Positions 42,814-51,420 of a stretch of DNA of 57,705 bases are shown here, one piece after another. Numbering within the stretch: the stretch's first letter is position 1; the number at the start of each line of letters is the position of its first letter. Both the position numbers and the translations under genes were made by a program. The notes below the pieces were generated by a model. That model worked only from the letters and a program-made list of their open reading frames with translations. It did not search any database and was not told where the DNA came from. Source of the DNA: JACNIZ01 sp964344765 (GTDB lineage Bacteria; Planctomycetota; UBA1135); the NCBI GenBank assembly GCA_964344765.1, contig CAYFOM010000028.1, forward strand, positions 1 to 57,705, written 5' to 3'.

Positions 42814-43524
42814 ATGACCACGAGCAACGCCGCCATCGCTCAGAATTTTCAAAACCTAGCCACTCCGCACATCGCCGACGCCTGCGTGCGTTTAGGTGAA
42901 GCCTTTTTCCCTGCGGTGGGAGTGCACGCCATTCATTCCGACTGCCCTGTTGCCGGACGCGTTTTCGCGGTCAAGCATCACGGCAGCGTTGACGTCTTTC
43001 TTGAGGCATTCGAGCAAATTGGAACCGGTGATGTGATCGTCATCGATGATGGTGGACGATTGGATCGCGGATGCATCGGCGACCTAACTGTGTTGGAAGC
43101 GCAACTCGCCGGGGCCGCGGGTTTCGTAGTTTGGGGCGCAGTGCGCGATGTGCCGGAACTCGCTGAAATCGGATTGCCGGTTTATGCCATACAGCGTTGT
43201 CCAGCTGGACCGCTGGCGGCGGAAGCTTCGGGGGTTTCGGAAAACCAAAGCATCAAGCTCTGCGGTCAATCCGTTCAAACCGGCGATTACGTTTTTGCCG
43301 ACGACAACGGCGTGGTGGTTGTGCGCAGCGCCCGACTTGACGAGGTCTTTGAAGTCGCCGCACAAATCGCGGCAACCGAATTCGCGCAAGCGCAGCTCAT
43401 TCGTGAAGGAAAAAGTCTGCGCGACCAACTTGGCTTCCGCGATTATCAAAAAATGCGCGCGGCCAATCCGTCGTATACGTTGCGCGAACATCTACGCCAA
43501 ACCGGCGGCGCAATTGAAACTTGA
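42814..43524 (+). CDS. RraA-like / HMG-aldolase-family protein
   Basis: 236 residues. Fold signature TPHIADACVRLG at the N-terminus, central GDVIVIDDGGRLDRGCIGDLTVLEAQLAGAAGFVVWGAVRDV and VQTGDYVFADDNGVVVV. The Arg-Asp of GAVRD corresponds to the pair that binds substrate and metal in 4-hydroxy-4-methyl-2-oxoglutarate aldolases. RraA proper, which inhibits RNase E, shares the fold. Aldolase activity is thus possible but not certain. The C-terminus (about 190-236) is a helical extension. Single gene with its own apparent promoter, convergent with the next gene. Confidence 0.85.
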   Translation: MTTSNAAIAQNFQNLATPHIADACVRLGEAFFPAVGVHAIHSDCPVAGRVFAVKHHGSVDVFLEAFEQIGTGDVIVIDDGGRLDRGCIGDLTVLEAQLAGAAGFVVWGAVRDVPELAEIGLPVYAIQRCPAGPLAAEASGVSENQSIKLCGQSVQTGDYVFADDNGVVVVRSARLDEVFEVAAQIAATEFAQAQLIREGKSLRDQLGFRDYQKMRAANPSYTLREHLRQTGGAIET

Positions 43525-43567
43525 TGGTCGTTTTGCCAGTGGCGTCGCAGGAACCTTGCGCCTGCAG

Positions 43568-44314
43568 TTAGCGCACAATGAAGGTCAATCCGGCGCTAGC
43601 GCTATTAGCACCGCTGCTGGCAACTAGCGCTTGAGCATAAACCACAAGCCCCCTTGCATGGGGTGGCAGGTACGCCGGAAGCAATGCATCCCCGTTGGCG
43701 TCGGCTTGGAAGACTTGGCGCGAAAACTCGGTTGAGCTCAAAATGGTCACACCGTAGCGCTGCAAGTTCAACGCATTGCGGCCGCACAAGAAATGAATGT
43801 CTGCACCAGGTTCGCAGTCGCGAACCAAAAACTCAATCGTGCTGTCGGGTTCGGGTACACCTAGCCCGGATAACGTCGGAAGCAATCCCGCCCAAGGAGT
43901 TCCGTTGCCATAACTTTGATAAGACGCGGCAATGATGAAGTCACCATCACTGACATCCTCCCAATATTGCATAGGCGTCAAAATCATCATCACGCGAATT
44001 TGAGCACGCATGGTGTCGATTTCGGGAACCGTCCAATGATAATCCGAAAAGCCGTTGGTGTAAGGCAGGTCGGTGGCGATGAATTCCCACGTCAATCCTT
44101 GGTCGGTCGAATACTCAAGCGAATAAGTGACCGTTTCACCATGACCCTGACTGTCCCACCATTCAATTAGAAACTCTTGTTGGCCGCGCAAAATTTCGCC
44201 GCCGTTTGGACTCAGTAACTCAACATGAGCATTGGCGGAGGAAGTCATGGCCAAGCCGATCCAAGCACTAAGAATCAACTTCGCAAGTAGGGTGGGGAGG
44301 AAGGTCGCGCGCAT
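43568..44314 (-). CDS. secreted beta-sandwich protein, unknown function
   Basis: 248 residues from ATG 44314, with a signal peptide ending near SANAHVELL. The first domain (about 30-130, LSPNGGEILRGQQEFLIEWWDSQ … YSLEYSTDQGLTWEFIA … YHWTVPEI) resembles Ig/Fn3-like 'Kre9/KNH or Por-associated' domains that open with P-x-G-G-E. The final about 90 residues are a second beta domain (EFLVRDCEPGADIHFLCG … LPPHARGLVVYAQALV) like the tails of the beta-helix and FG-GAP proteins in this window. It lies downstream of the spondin gene on the same strand, separated by a hairpin. Role at the cell surface is inferred. Confidence 0.75.
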   Translation of the reverse strand: MRATFLPTLLAKLILSAWIGLAMTSSANAHVELLSPNGGEILRGQQEFLIEWWDSQGHGETVTYSLEYSTDQGLTWEFIATDLPYTNGFSDYHWTVPEIDTMRAQIRVMMILTPMQYWEDVSDGDFIIAASYQSYGNGTPWAGLLPTLSGLGVPEPDSTIEFLVRDCEPGADIHFLCGRNALNLQRYGVTILSSTEFSRQVFQADANGDALLPAYLPPHARGLVVYAQALVASSGANSASAGLTFIVR

Positions 44315-44344
44315 GATGGATGCAGAGAACTGAGAACGGAGAAT

Positions 44345-44372
44345 GACGTCTCCGACGGATGCCGGAGACGTC
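44345..44372 (-). terminator. 10-bp hairpin after the spondin-domain gene
   Basis: GACGTCTCCG (44345-44354) and CGGAGACGTC (44363-44372) are perfect inverted repeats around an 8-nt loop. It is 25 nt downstream of the spondin stop. No U-run follows. The loop itself reads ACGGATGC, overlapping the CGGATGC core of the window's octamer repeats. Confidence 0.5.
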
Positions 44373-44396
44373 GAACTATCAGCCTTTTCAGGAGGT

Positions 44397-45089
44397 TTAC
44401 AGGACGTTGAACTCGACCATTGCGCCGTAAGCGCCCCAGTCGTAAGTTTCCGGCAGCACGTCCATGATGCCATGAATGCCGGAGTGCAGGTGCACGAAAC
44501 CTTCGGCCGGAGCCGGGTCGTGTGCGCCGCCGTTACCGAACGGCGGGCCGGGGATGTACATGCCGTTTTCCGAGTTGGCTTCGCTACCGGCGTCCCACAC
44601 CGGCATGAAGAACTTGCCCATCAGTGCCATGTCGTCGACGGTGATCGATTGCACGCCTACAAAAGCGTCGTTGGTGGTCACTAACATGCCGGCGCACGAG
44701 AACCAACGGTGGGCGTAATCGGCTTCGATGGTCAAAGTCATCGACGTGCCCGGCGCAATTCCGCCGGCGGCGGTGACGACATCAAGTACGCCGGAGCTTG
44801 CACCAAGAGTGGTTGCCAAACCGCTGTTGTCGCCGTCTTCCGCCAGCGCTGCAAGCTCGGGCGATGCGGCGGCGCCGGCTTCAAACATCGAGGCGGTGCC
44901 GTCGTGGGTGACCAGGATTGGAGGCGAGATCACTTGGTTGGAAGTCAGGTTAGTGATCGTGACCTCGTACATGCGCGGGCCCGGTGCGTTAGGCGCGGCA
45001 TCGACGGTGCTGGTCAAAGAGGAAGCGGTCAAGCCGAGCAGGGCGGCGCCGAGCAGGACCGGAACGAAGGTGGTTTTGCTGTTGATCAT
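44397..45089 (-). CDS. secreted spondin-domain protein
   Basis: 230 residues with signal peptide (FVPVLLGAALLGLTASSL, cleavage near VDAAP). The rest is a single Spondin_N domain: YEVTITNLTSNQVISPPILVTHDGTASMFEAG, ASPELAALAEDGD, ISHTL-like NSGLATTL, MLVTTNDAFVGVQ and AEGFVHLHSGIHGI. The domain is an Ig-like C2-type fold and binds matrix components in animals. Bacterial versions are secreted, often near sensory systems, with unknown function. Its upstream region holds a GTGAA-N3-TTCAC palindrome and it lies directly after a two-component system on the same strand, so regulation by that system is possible. Confidence 0.88.
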   Translation of the reverse strand: MINSKTTFVPVLLGAALLGLTASSLTSTVDAAPNAPGPRMYEVTITNLTSNQVISPPILVTHDGTASMFEAGAAASPELAALAEDGDNSGLATTLGASSGVLDVVTAAGGIAPGTSMTLTIEADYAHRWFSCAGMLVTTNDAFVGVQSITVDDMALMGKFFMPVWDAGSEANSENGMYIPGPPFGNGGAHDPAPAEGFVHLHSGIHGIMDVLPETYDWGAYGAMVEFNVL

Positions 45090-45167
45090 GAAAGTAAATA
45101 TGGACTTGCTTGTTCACACCCTCGTTTCATGGATCTCACGTTTGGATAACAATTGCGAATTTCGTTC

Positions 45168-45180
45168 GTGAAGTATTCAC
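45168..45180. promoter_or_regulatory. perfect palindrome upstream of the spondin gene
   Basis: GTGAAGTATTCAC: 5-bp arms around GTA, about 80 bp upstream of the spondin start and 22 bp after the histidine-kinase stop. Candidate regulator site. It could also be part of a terminator for the kinase gene, though the stem is short. Confidence 0.35.
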
Positions 45181-45201
45181 AAAAGTATCCCGTGGTGCAG
45201 C

Positions 45202-46674
45202 TCATGCGCTCAACTCAAAACTAAAGGTCGTTCCCACGCGCGGTTTGCTGGCGACGCGAATGACGGAATCGTGCAGCGCCAAAATTCGTTTGGTGATTGC
45301 CAATCCCAATCCGGTGCCGCCGCGATCTTCGCCGCGACTCTTATCGACGCGGTAGAAGCGATCGAATACGCGCGCTAGGTCTTCTTCGGGAATACCGATG
45401 CCGGTGTCGGCCACTTGCACATGCACTCCGCTGCCGGATTTTTCAACGCGGATGGCGACCTCACCGCCTTCATCGGTGTAGCGCAGCGCGTTTTCCACCA
45501 AGTTGTCGAACACCCGTTCCAACATGCCGATGTCACCGACCACTTGCGCGCCGTGGTCATCGATTTCGGCAGTCAATTCAATCGAGCGTTGTTGCGCGCG
45601 CAGTTGGAATTTGGCGACGACGTCGGAGATCAATTCGGCAACCGGGAAGCGTTCCATGCGCGGTTGCAAATCTCCGGCGTCGAGTTTGGCGAGCTCAAAC
45701 AAGTCGTCGATCAAGCGCGACAAGCGCAACGTGTTTTTCATCGCCGCATCCAAGTGCGCGCGCCGCTGCTCGTCGCTGAGGTCTTGTTCTTTGATCAAGC
45801 AAGTCTCCAAATATCCGCGCAACGACGCCACCGGTGTGCGCAGGTCGTGCGAGATGTTCGTCACCATTTCGCGGCGCATGTTGTCGGCGTTGCGCACCTG
45901 CTCCATCTGCATTTGCACGGTGTCGGCGAGGTAGTTGAAGTCGCCAGCCAGTGCTCCGAATTCATCATTGGATCCAACTGCAGCACGTGCCGAACGATTG
46001 CCGCGACGGAAATCTTTCATTGTTTGGCGCAGACTGCGCAGGGATCGCGTCAACAAAATCAGCACCACAAAAACCGCAATGGCACCTGCTGCCGCCATCG
46101 ACGCAATGGTCGTGGTGCCGTCGCGCAAAAACGAACTGGCGCGACGCAACTCGGCGGTGGAAGCGTATTCCTCACTCGCCAAAATCGCATAGATATACCC
46201 CTTACGCACCCCATCCACATCAATCGGATGCACCGAGAAGATGTTGTCCTTCTCCATCGAGCGCGGATCTTCGCCCCACATCAACTGATGCTCATCCTGC
46301 GCCAAAAACTGCTCAACCGGCTGCAGCGAAACCGACTCGCGCAAAATCTTTTCCGCCGGCGCGTCATAACCCAAAATCTTGCCGTCGGCGTCGAGCAGGT
46401 AACACTCCAACGTCGGGTTCACCGCCATCAGCTTCATGAACAAGCCCTTTAAGCCTTCTTGGTCGACTTCATCGCCAGCGAAGAACTTGTTGTGCTTCAC
46501 AATCGCCTTAGCAACATCACGACTGAGTTTTTGCTGCACCTCCAGCGTGTGCATTTCCGCCGTGTGCGTGAACAACACGTACACGCCGTAACCGGCCGCG
46601 GCAAAAATCGCGACCAGCGCCAAGCTCAACTTCAAATAAAGGCTCTGATGCCAGCGCACCGTTTCGTGACTCAT
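45202..46674 (-). CDS. membrane sensor histidine kinase (EnvZ/PhoR-like)
   Basis: 490 residues. TM1 (about 15-36), periplasmic sensor of about 150 residues (CACHE-like length), TM2 (about 188-209), HAMP (about 210-262, with SNDEFGALAGDFNYLAD), HisKA with His276 (VTNISHDLRTPVASLRGYLE), N box NLVENALRYTDEG, G1 VADTGIGIPEEDL and G2 GGTGLGLAITKRI. It phosphorylates the response regulator encoded immediately upstream (4-bp ATGA overlap). The signal is unknown. The gene is followed on the same strand by the spondin-domain gene, a candidate target. Confidence 0.95.
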   Translation of the reverse strand: MSHETVRWHQSLYLKLSLALVAIFAAAGYGVYVLFTHTAEMHTLEVQQKLSRDVAKAIVKHNKFFAGDEVDQEGLKGLFMKLMAVNPTLECYLLDADGKILGYDAPAEKILRESVSLQPVEQFLAQDEHQLMWGEDPRSMEKDNIFSVHPIDVDGVRKGYIYAILASEEYASTAELRRASSFLRDGTTTIASMAAAGAIAVFVVLILLTRSLRSLRQTMKDFRRGNRSARAAVGSNDEFGALAGDFNYLADTVQMQMEQVRNADNMRREMVTNISHDLRTPVASLRGYLETCLIKEQDLSDEQRRAHLDAAMKNTLRLSRLIDDLFELAKLDAGDLQPRMERFPVAELISDVVAKFQLRAQQRSIELTAEIDDHGAQVVGDIGMLERVFDNLVENALRYTDEGGEVAIRVEKSGSGVHVQVADTGIGIPEEDLARVFDRFYRVDKSRGEDRGGTGLGLAITKRILALHDSVIRVASKPRVGTTFSFELSA

Positions 46675-47423
46675 TTTCCTTCCTCCTCATTCGGTGCGAC
46701 AAATTTGTAACCCACACCCCAAACCGTATGAATCCAGCGCGGTTCGCTGGCGTCGGGTTCGATTTTGTTGCGCAGGCGATTGATGTGCGAATTGACGGTG
46801 TGTTCAAAACCGTCGTAGCCGTAGCCCCAGACGTCGGCGAGCAAATCGGCGCGGGTGTACACGCGGCCGGGGTGGCTGGCGAAGTGCCACAGCAAATCGA
46901 ATTCTTTGGCGGTCAGCTCGATGGCATCGCCGTCGATTTTCACTTCGCGGCAATCGCGGTCGATTTGCAGGCCGGCGATCTCCATGATCTGCTGATCGCC
47001 ATCGGCGGCCGAACCGTCATCCGATTCATCGGCGCTTTCCACCGGCGCCGAATACTGATTGGATCGACGCAGCGCCGCTTTGACCCGCGCCATCAATTCG
47101 CGCAGGCTGAACGGCTTGCTCAAATAATCATCGGCGCCGAATTCCAGCCCCAACACGCGATCCACCTCCGAAGTCTTCGCCGTCAAAATAATCAGCGGCG
47201 TAAAGTCCTCAGCCGCGCGGATCTGTTGGCAAATCTGCAAACCGTCCATCCCCGGCAGCATCAGATCGAGCAAAATCAAATCGTATTTCTGCTCAGCCAC
47301 GCGCTGCGACGCCACCTTGCCGTCGCCAACAATTTCGACGTCGTGGCCATCGTCGCGCAGGTGCAGCGCGGCGAGATTGGCAAGATCGGGGTCGTCTTCG
47401 ACGAGTAGGAGTTGAGCACACAT
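46671..47423 (-). CDS. OmpR/PhoB-family response regulator
   Basis: 250 residues. Receiver domain (1-120) with E9 D10 D11, phospho-acceptor Asp53 (LILLDLMLPGMDGL), T in ILTAKTSEVDR and K in YLSKPFSL. An acidic linker (about 124-143, ESADESDDGSAADGD) is longer than usual. The winged-helix effector follows (about 145-245: IELTAKEFDLLWHFASHPGRVYTR, HTVNSHINRLRNKIE, VWGVGYKF). First gene of the two-component operon, overlapping the kinase by 4 bp and divergent from the DUF1800 gene. A GTCCC-AAGA-GGGAC inverted repeat at 47479-47492 in its upstream region may be an operator or leader hairpin. Confidence 0.95.
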   Translation of the reverse strand: MCAQLLLVEDDPDLANLAALHLRDDGHDVEIVGDGKVASQRVAEQKYDLILLDLMLPGMDGLQICQQIRAAEDFTPLIILTAKTSEVDRVLGLEFGADDYLSKPFSLRELMARVKAALRRSNQYSAPVESADESDDGSAADGDQQIMEIAGLQIDRDCREVKIDGDAIELTAKEFDLLWHFASHPGRVYTRADLLADVWGYGYDGFEHTVNSHINRLRNKIEPDASEPRWIHTVWGVGYKFVAPNEEEGK

Positions 47424-47538
47424 AGGGTTAGGCGTCGACGGAGCGGAGGCGGCCGCGGCGGTGAGCCGTGGATGGATTGTCCCAAGAGGGACTCAGAAGT
47501 CATCACGAGAGTTTCACAAAACCCGCGCGCCGGGCGGG

Positions 47539-47613
47539 GGTTGGTAGACTGGCACTACCCCCTTAGGTCGGTGGCGGAAGCCCTTCAGCCGCCTACTTTT
47601 ATGGGTGCCAACC
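47539..47613 (+). ncRNA. potentially structured leader RNA upstream of the DUF1800 gene
   Basis: Nested complementary segments: TGGCAC (47550-47555) with GTGCCA (47605-47610), and inside it GTGGCGG (47571-47577) with CCGCCTAC (47589-47596) with one bulged base and an 11-nt loop. A competing pair GGTTGG (47539-47544) with CCAACC (47608-47613) would exclude the outer helix. The segment ends 20 nt before the ATG. It resembles no riboswitch class I can name. High GC makes chance pairing possible. Confidence 0.35.
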
Positions 47614-47633
47614 GTTAACCCTCCGCGTTTTGA

Positions 47634-49172
47634 ATGCGTAAACGAGCGATCCATCTGCTTTCCCGGCTAACCTTTGGACCGACACCGTCGGAAGTCGAAC
47701 GAGTTTTGGAAATGGGGGAGATGGACTGGCTCGACGAGCAGTTGGCGGCTGGCGACGAGGGCAACCGCGATTTAAAAGCGAGCTTGTCGGAGTTATCGAC
47801 GCTGCGCATGAATACGCGCGAGTTGTTCGACTACACCACCGAAGGCATCGAAGGTAAGGACGGCACCGAAGAGACGGCGGCCGAAATTCGTCGGCGTCGG
47901 CGCATTCCGAAGGGGCAGTTGATGACCGCGATTGCGCTGACTTGCGTGAAGAGCAGTCGCCAGGTGCATGCGGTGATGGCTGATTTTTGGCGCAATCATT
48001 TCAACGTTAGCTACACCAAAGGCGGCACCGCCGATTTGCTGCTGACCGATTACGATCGCGAAGTGGTGCGCAATAACGCGCTGGGCATGTTCCCCGAGAT
48101 GTTGCGCGCGTCGGCGATGCATCCGGCGATGTTGCATTACCTCGATAACCACCTATCGCGGCGGCCGCCGAGCAAGCAGGAGTTGGCCGAGATCGAACGG
48201 CGCGCGCGGCGCAAAACCGGGTCGCGTCAGCGTGGAGAGGAGGCGGCGCAAATTGCGGCGCAGCGCGGATTGAATGAAAACTACGCGCGCGAGTTGTTGG
48301 AGCTGCACACGTTGGGCGTCGACAACTATTACAAGCAGCGCGATGTGATTGCCGTCGCCGAGGCGCTGACCGGTTGGACCTTCAGCGGCGGCCGCAGTGG
48401 CGATTGGGAATTCACTTTCCGCAACGACATGCACGTGACCAGCGACAAAAAAGTTCTGGGCAAGCGCATTAAGTATGAAAACGGCGCCGGCATTAAGGAT
48501 GGTGAAGCGGTGCTGGATATTTTGTGCGAGCACAAAGGCACCGCGCAGTTCATTGCGATGAAGATGGTGCGTTATCTGGTCGCTGATCAGCCGCCGTCGT
48601 CGTTGGTGAAAGAAGTCGCGAAGACCTTCCGCAAAACCGACGGCAACATTTCCGAAATGGTGCGCACCATCGTCAAGAGCGATGAGTTTTGGGATGAAAA
48701 ATACGTCGGCCGTAAATTCCGCACGCCGTTTGAGTTTGTGTGCGCCGCGCTGCGTGCATCCGATGCGCAAATCGACGAGGTTGGCCGTTGCTTAAACCAC
48801 TTGCGCGAAATGGGTCAGCCGATCATGCATTGCGACGACCCAACCGGTTATTACGACGTCGCCGAAGCGTGGCTGGATCCGGGCGCGATGGCGCTGCGTT
48901 GGCAGTTCTCGCTGGATTTGGTCGGCGGCAGCATCAAAGGTGTGCGCGTGGCCGATGGTTTTTACGACGATCTGCCGCTCGACGTGCCGCGTTTGTGGCA
49001 GCACCATTTGACCAAGCGCATTCTGCCGTCGGGCGCCGGTCAGCGCACGCGCAACGCGTTGTCGTCGATTACCGATCAATACCTCGCCAAAGAAAAATTC
49101 CCCGATCCGCGCGGACTCGGTCCGCAATTGCTGGGTTTGCTGTTGGGCTCGCCCGAATTCCAGAATCAATAA
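47634..49172 (+). CDS. DUF1800 family protein
   Basis: 512 residues. Family hallmarks: HLLSRLTFGPTPSEVERVLEMG at the N-terminus, LTCVKSSRQVHAVMADFWRNHFNVS, LRASAMHPAMLHYLDNHLS, GLNENYARELLELHTLGVDNYYKQRDVIAVAEALTGW, and a C-terminal LLGLLLGSPEFQNQ. DUF1800 proteins are nearly always encoded with a DUF1501 protein, as here (2-nt gap). They are abundant in Planctomycetota; the biochemical role is unknown. No signal peptide is visible at this start. ATG 47634 lies just after the structured leader. Confidence 0.92.
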   Translation: MRKRAIHLLSRLTFGPTPSEVERVLEMGEMDWLDEQLAAGDEGNRDLKASLSELSTLRMNTRELFDYTTEGIEGKDGTEETAAEIRRRRRIPKGQLMTAIALTCVKSSRQVHAVMADFWRNHFNVSYTKGGTADLLLTDYDREVVRNNALGMFPEMLRASAMHPAMLHYLDNHLSRRPPSKQELAEIERRARRKTGSRQRGEEAAQIAAQRGLNENYARELLELHTLGVDNYYKQRDVIAVAEALTGWTFSGGRSGDWEFTFRNDMHVTSDKKVLGKRIKYENGAGIKDGEAVLDILCEHKGTAQFIAMKMVRYLVADQPPSSLVKEVAKTFRKTDGNISEMVRTIVKSDEFWDEKYVGRKFRTPFEFVCAALRASDAQIDEVGRCLNHLREMGQPIMHCDDPTGYYDVAEAWLDPGAMALRWQFSLDLVGGSIKGVRVADGFYDDLPLDVPRLWQHHLTKRILPSGAGQRTRNALSSITDQYLAKEKFPDPRGLGPQLLGLLLGSPEFQNQ

Positions 49173-49174
49173 CC

Positions 49175-50440
49175 ATGAGCAACTTCAACCGCAGAGACTT
49201 CCTCAAGACCGCAGGCGCCGCATCCATCGCCGCCGGCGGATTGCTGACTTCGCCTCTTTCCGCGCTCACTTCCGGTGGAGTCAAACACCCGGCTTCGATC
49301 CTGTGCATTTACCTGCGCGGCGGCGCCGACTGGTTGAACATGATCGTGCCTTACAAGGATCGCGATTACCACACGGTGCGACCGACGTTGGGCTTGTCGA
49401 AGGAACACGGCGTGATTGATTTGGATGGCAAGTGGGGTTTGCATCCGGCGCTGTCGGCGTTCCAGCCGCTGTTCCAAGAGAAGATGTTCGCGCCGGTGGT
49501 GGCCGTAGGTTCGCCGCACACGACACGCAGCCACTTTGATGCGCAAGACTTCATGGAATTCGCCGCGCCGGGTAATCGCGGCGTGCGCACTGGTTGGCTG
49601 AACCGTTACTTGAAGGCGACGACGAAGAAGAAGGGGCCACAGACGGAATTCCGCGGCATGGCGATGCAGGAATTGCTGCCGCGTTCGTTGCGTGGTGACT
49701 TCCCGGTGTTGGCGGTGCCGTCAGGCATGGATAAAAAGAAGGGCTCGAAGACGCTGAGTCGTTTTGAAGAGTTCTACGGTGCAGGCGGAATGGCCGCTGC
49801 ACCTGGTGCAATGGATGGCGAAATGGGCGCGCGCGAAGAGGATCCGAGCGGCGTCGTGCATAGCGGCAAGGTGACGATTGAAACTTTGCGCCGCTATCAG
49901 GAAATCATCGCCAAGGGCAAAACCGAAACTAAATACCCTGGTGGACGCTTCGGTCAGAAGATGGCCAACATCGCCAAAGTGCTAAAGGCCGGCGAAGGTT
50001 TGGAAGTAGCCGGTGTGGATTACAACGGCTGGGACCACCACGCGCAGCAAGGCGGAGTCGAAGGCAAGCACGCCGATATGTTGCGTGATCTGTCCGGTTC
50101 GATCGCGTCGTTCTGTGCCGATATGGGTCCGCGTATGGAGAGCACGACGATCATCGTTATGACCGAATTCGGTCGCACCGTGCGCGAAAATGGCAACAAC
50201 GGCACCGACCATGGTCATGGTGGCGGTGCGTTTGTAATTGGCGGTGGCGTCAAAGGCGGCAAAGTCCACGGTAGTTGGAAAGGCCTAAAAACCGAAGCCT
50301 TGTACGAAGGCCGAGACCTGCCGGTGACCACCGACTTCCGCGACCTGTTCCACTCGGTGCTGGAAGGAACTTTCAAGTTCAAGCCCGACAGCGACTTCTT
50401 CCCGGACTACAAGAGCCGTAAGATCAGCGGGCTGTTTTAA
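49175..50440 (+). CDS. Tat-exported DUF1501 family protein
   Basis: 421 residues from ATG 49175, which follows the DUF1800 stop by 2 nt. Twin-arginine signal FNRRDFLKTAGAASIAAGG. The alkaline-phosphatase/sulfatase-like DUF1501 domain follows: ASILCIYLRGGADWLNMIVP, VGSPHTTRSHFDAQDFME, DYNGWDHHAQQGG, STTIIVMTEFGRTVREN and NGTDHGHGGGAFVIGG. Conserved His/Asp clusters suggest a metal site as in the phosphatase superfamily. Function unknown. A longer frame upstream overlaps DUF1800 and is not used. The operon partner and leader suggest joint regulation. Confidence 0.93.
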   Translation: MSNFNRRDFLKTAGAASIAAGGLLTSPLSALTSGGVKHPASILCIYLRGGADWLNMIVPYKDRDYHTVRPTLGLSKEHGVIDLDGKWGLHPALSAFQPLFQEKMFAPVVAVGSPHTTRSHFDAQDFMEFAAPGNRGVRTGWLNRYLKATTKKKGPQTEFRGMAMQELLPRSLRGDFPVLAVPSGMDKKKGSKTLSRFEEFYGAGGMAAAPGAMDGEMGAREEDPSGVVHSGKVTIETLRRYQEIIAKGKTETKYPGGRFGQKMANIAKVLKAGEGLEVAGVDYNGWDHHAQQGGVEGKHADMLRDLSGSIASFCADMGPRMESTTIIVMTEFGRTVRENGNNGTDHGHGGGAFVIGGGVKGGKVHGSWKGLKTEALYEGRDLPVTTDFRDLFHSVLEGTFKFKPDSDFFPDYKSRKISGLF

Positions 50441-50470
50441 ACCAAGGGGTGGCGCCCCGATACCGCTTCG

Positions 50471-50968
50471 ATGTCTGCATATTCTCAACTGCAGCTCGTC
50501 CGCATTGGAATGACCGCAATTACCGTGGCCTCCGCTGGGGGCCTGGTGCTGTACACCTACCATTTCGGACTTGACGCTTTGCCCTGGAGCCGGCCCCGTC
50601 TGGCTGCAGGCTTACTTGCCGCCGGCGGTTGCGCCCAGTTCTGGGCAATCCATCACTTCCATTGGAAACCACATCGGTGGGCGATCATTTGGACTGCAAT
50701 AAGTTGGGCAAATTGTGGAGCTTACTATTTTGCAGAAGCATCACTATTCAACTTCCACGGTCATCGCCATAAGGTTGAATTCCTGCTAGTTGGCCTGACG
50801 GCAGGACTGACATACAAATTGGCGAATGAGATCGAAGATATGGATGGGGATTATTGGCCAAACGTGGTTTGTAGGGATAGTCAGGCCAAGGCTCGATCCA
50901 AAGCGATGCTTGCCTCGAGCATTTATTTGGTAGGTTTGCTCTTTGCGCTCAACGCGAGCGGATTCTAA
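50471..50968 (+). CDS. hypothetical small membrane protein
   Basis: 165 residues, not recognised. Four hydrophobic segments (about 12-29, 42-60, 68-90 and 145-160) and a His-rich loop (FNFHGHRHKVEF). The C-terminal part has an acidic stretch NEIEDMDGDYW. AT-richer than its neighbours. Its stop overlaps the next start by one base (TAATG), so the two form a unit. Confidence 0.6.
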   Translation: MSAYSQLQLVRIGMTAITVASAGGLVLYTYHFGLDALPWSRPRLAAGLLAAGGCAQFWAIHHFHWKPHRWAIIWTAISWANCGAYYFAEASLFNFHGHRHKVEFLLVGLTAGLTYKLANEIEDMDGDYWPNVVCRDSQAKARSKAMLASSIYLVGLLFALNASGF

Positions 50969-51420
50969 TGAATGTTGCCGAAGTAAATTTGAAGCGATGG
51001 ATCGCAGTCGTCACTTTAACCATTATCGGCTTTGCAATTGCTGCACGTATCAAGACTGACCGGAACCCTGAGTTTTTCGCTGAATCCGTGCAAACCATCT
51101 GCCGAGAGATTGGATTGCCAGAGAATTCCGCCGTAGGGTTTTTTCTCGACGTTGATTACAAGCCAATCCGAAGGGGAATTGAATTGCTAGATAACTCAGG
51201 AATTCATTCTTTCAAAATAATGAATGATCCGAATGAAAAGCTGGATTTAAAGCTATCGGTTAAATTCTGGAATTCCAAAGGGCTTCACATTGAGGCTTTA
51301 GTTGGCCCCAATGTGAAGAATCGTTCCGCTTTCTTGTGCACCGAGGTGGTGCCAATTGAAACGGTATTGCCTATCGGATTCTGGAACCGTTATTGGGATA
51401 ACCACGTCAGCGACGAGTAA
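50968..51420 (+). CDS. hypothetical membrane-anchored protein
   Basis: 150 residues, not recognised. One N-terminal membrane segment (WIAVVTLTIIGFAIAARI), then a soluble domain. It overlaps the preceding small membrane protein by one base, suggesting they function together. The last 31 bp overlap the 3' end of the convergent penicillin-acylase-like gene. Low GC and no homology recognised; coding status is supported mainly by the coupled start and the intact frame. Confidence 0.6.
   Translation: MNVAEVNLKRWIAVVTLTIIGFAIAARIKTDRNPEFFAESVQTICREIGLPENSAVGFFLDVDYKPIRRGIELLDNSGIHSFKIMNDPNEKLDLKLSVKFWNSKGLHIEALVGPNVKNRSAFLCTEVVPIETVLPIGFWNRYWDNHVSDE

Noticed and set aside
45144..45154. GGATAACAATT, identical to the core of the E. 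coli lac operator
   Set aside because: Only the non-symmetric half is present, no LacI-type regulator is nearby, and an 11-mer match by chance in AT-rich promoter DNA is unremarkable.
47539..47613. Assignment of the DUF1800 leader to a known riboswitch (cobalamin, c-di-GMP, ZTP, TPP) or to a tRNA
   Set aside because: None of the conserved boxes (GCCACTG, CTGAGA, T-loop GTTCRANYC and similar) is present; only the helices are seen.
48740..49174. N-terminal extension of the DUF1501 frame into the DUF1800 gene
   Set aside because: The extension is Arg/Ala-rich shadow sequence; the twin-arginine signal right after ATG 49175 defines the start.
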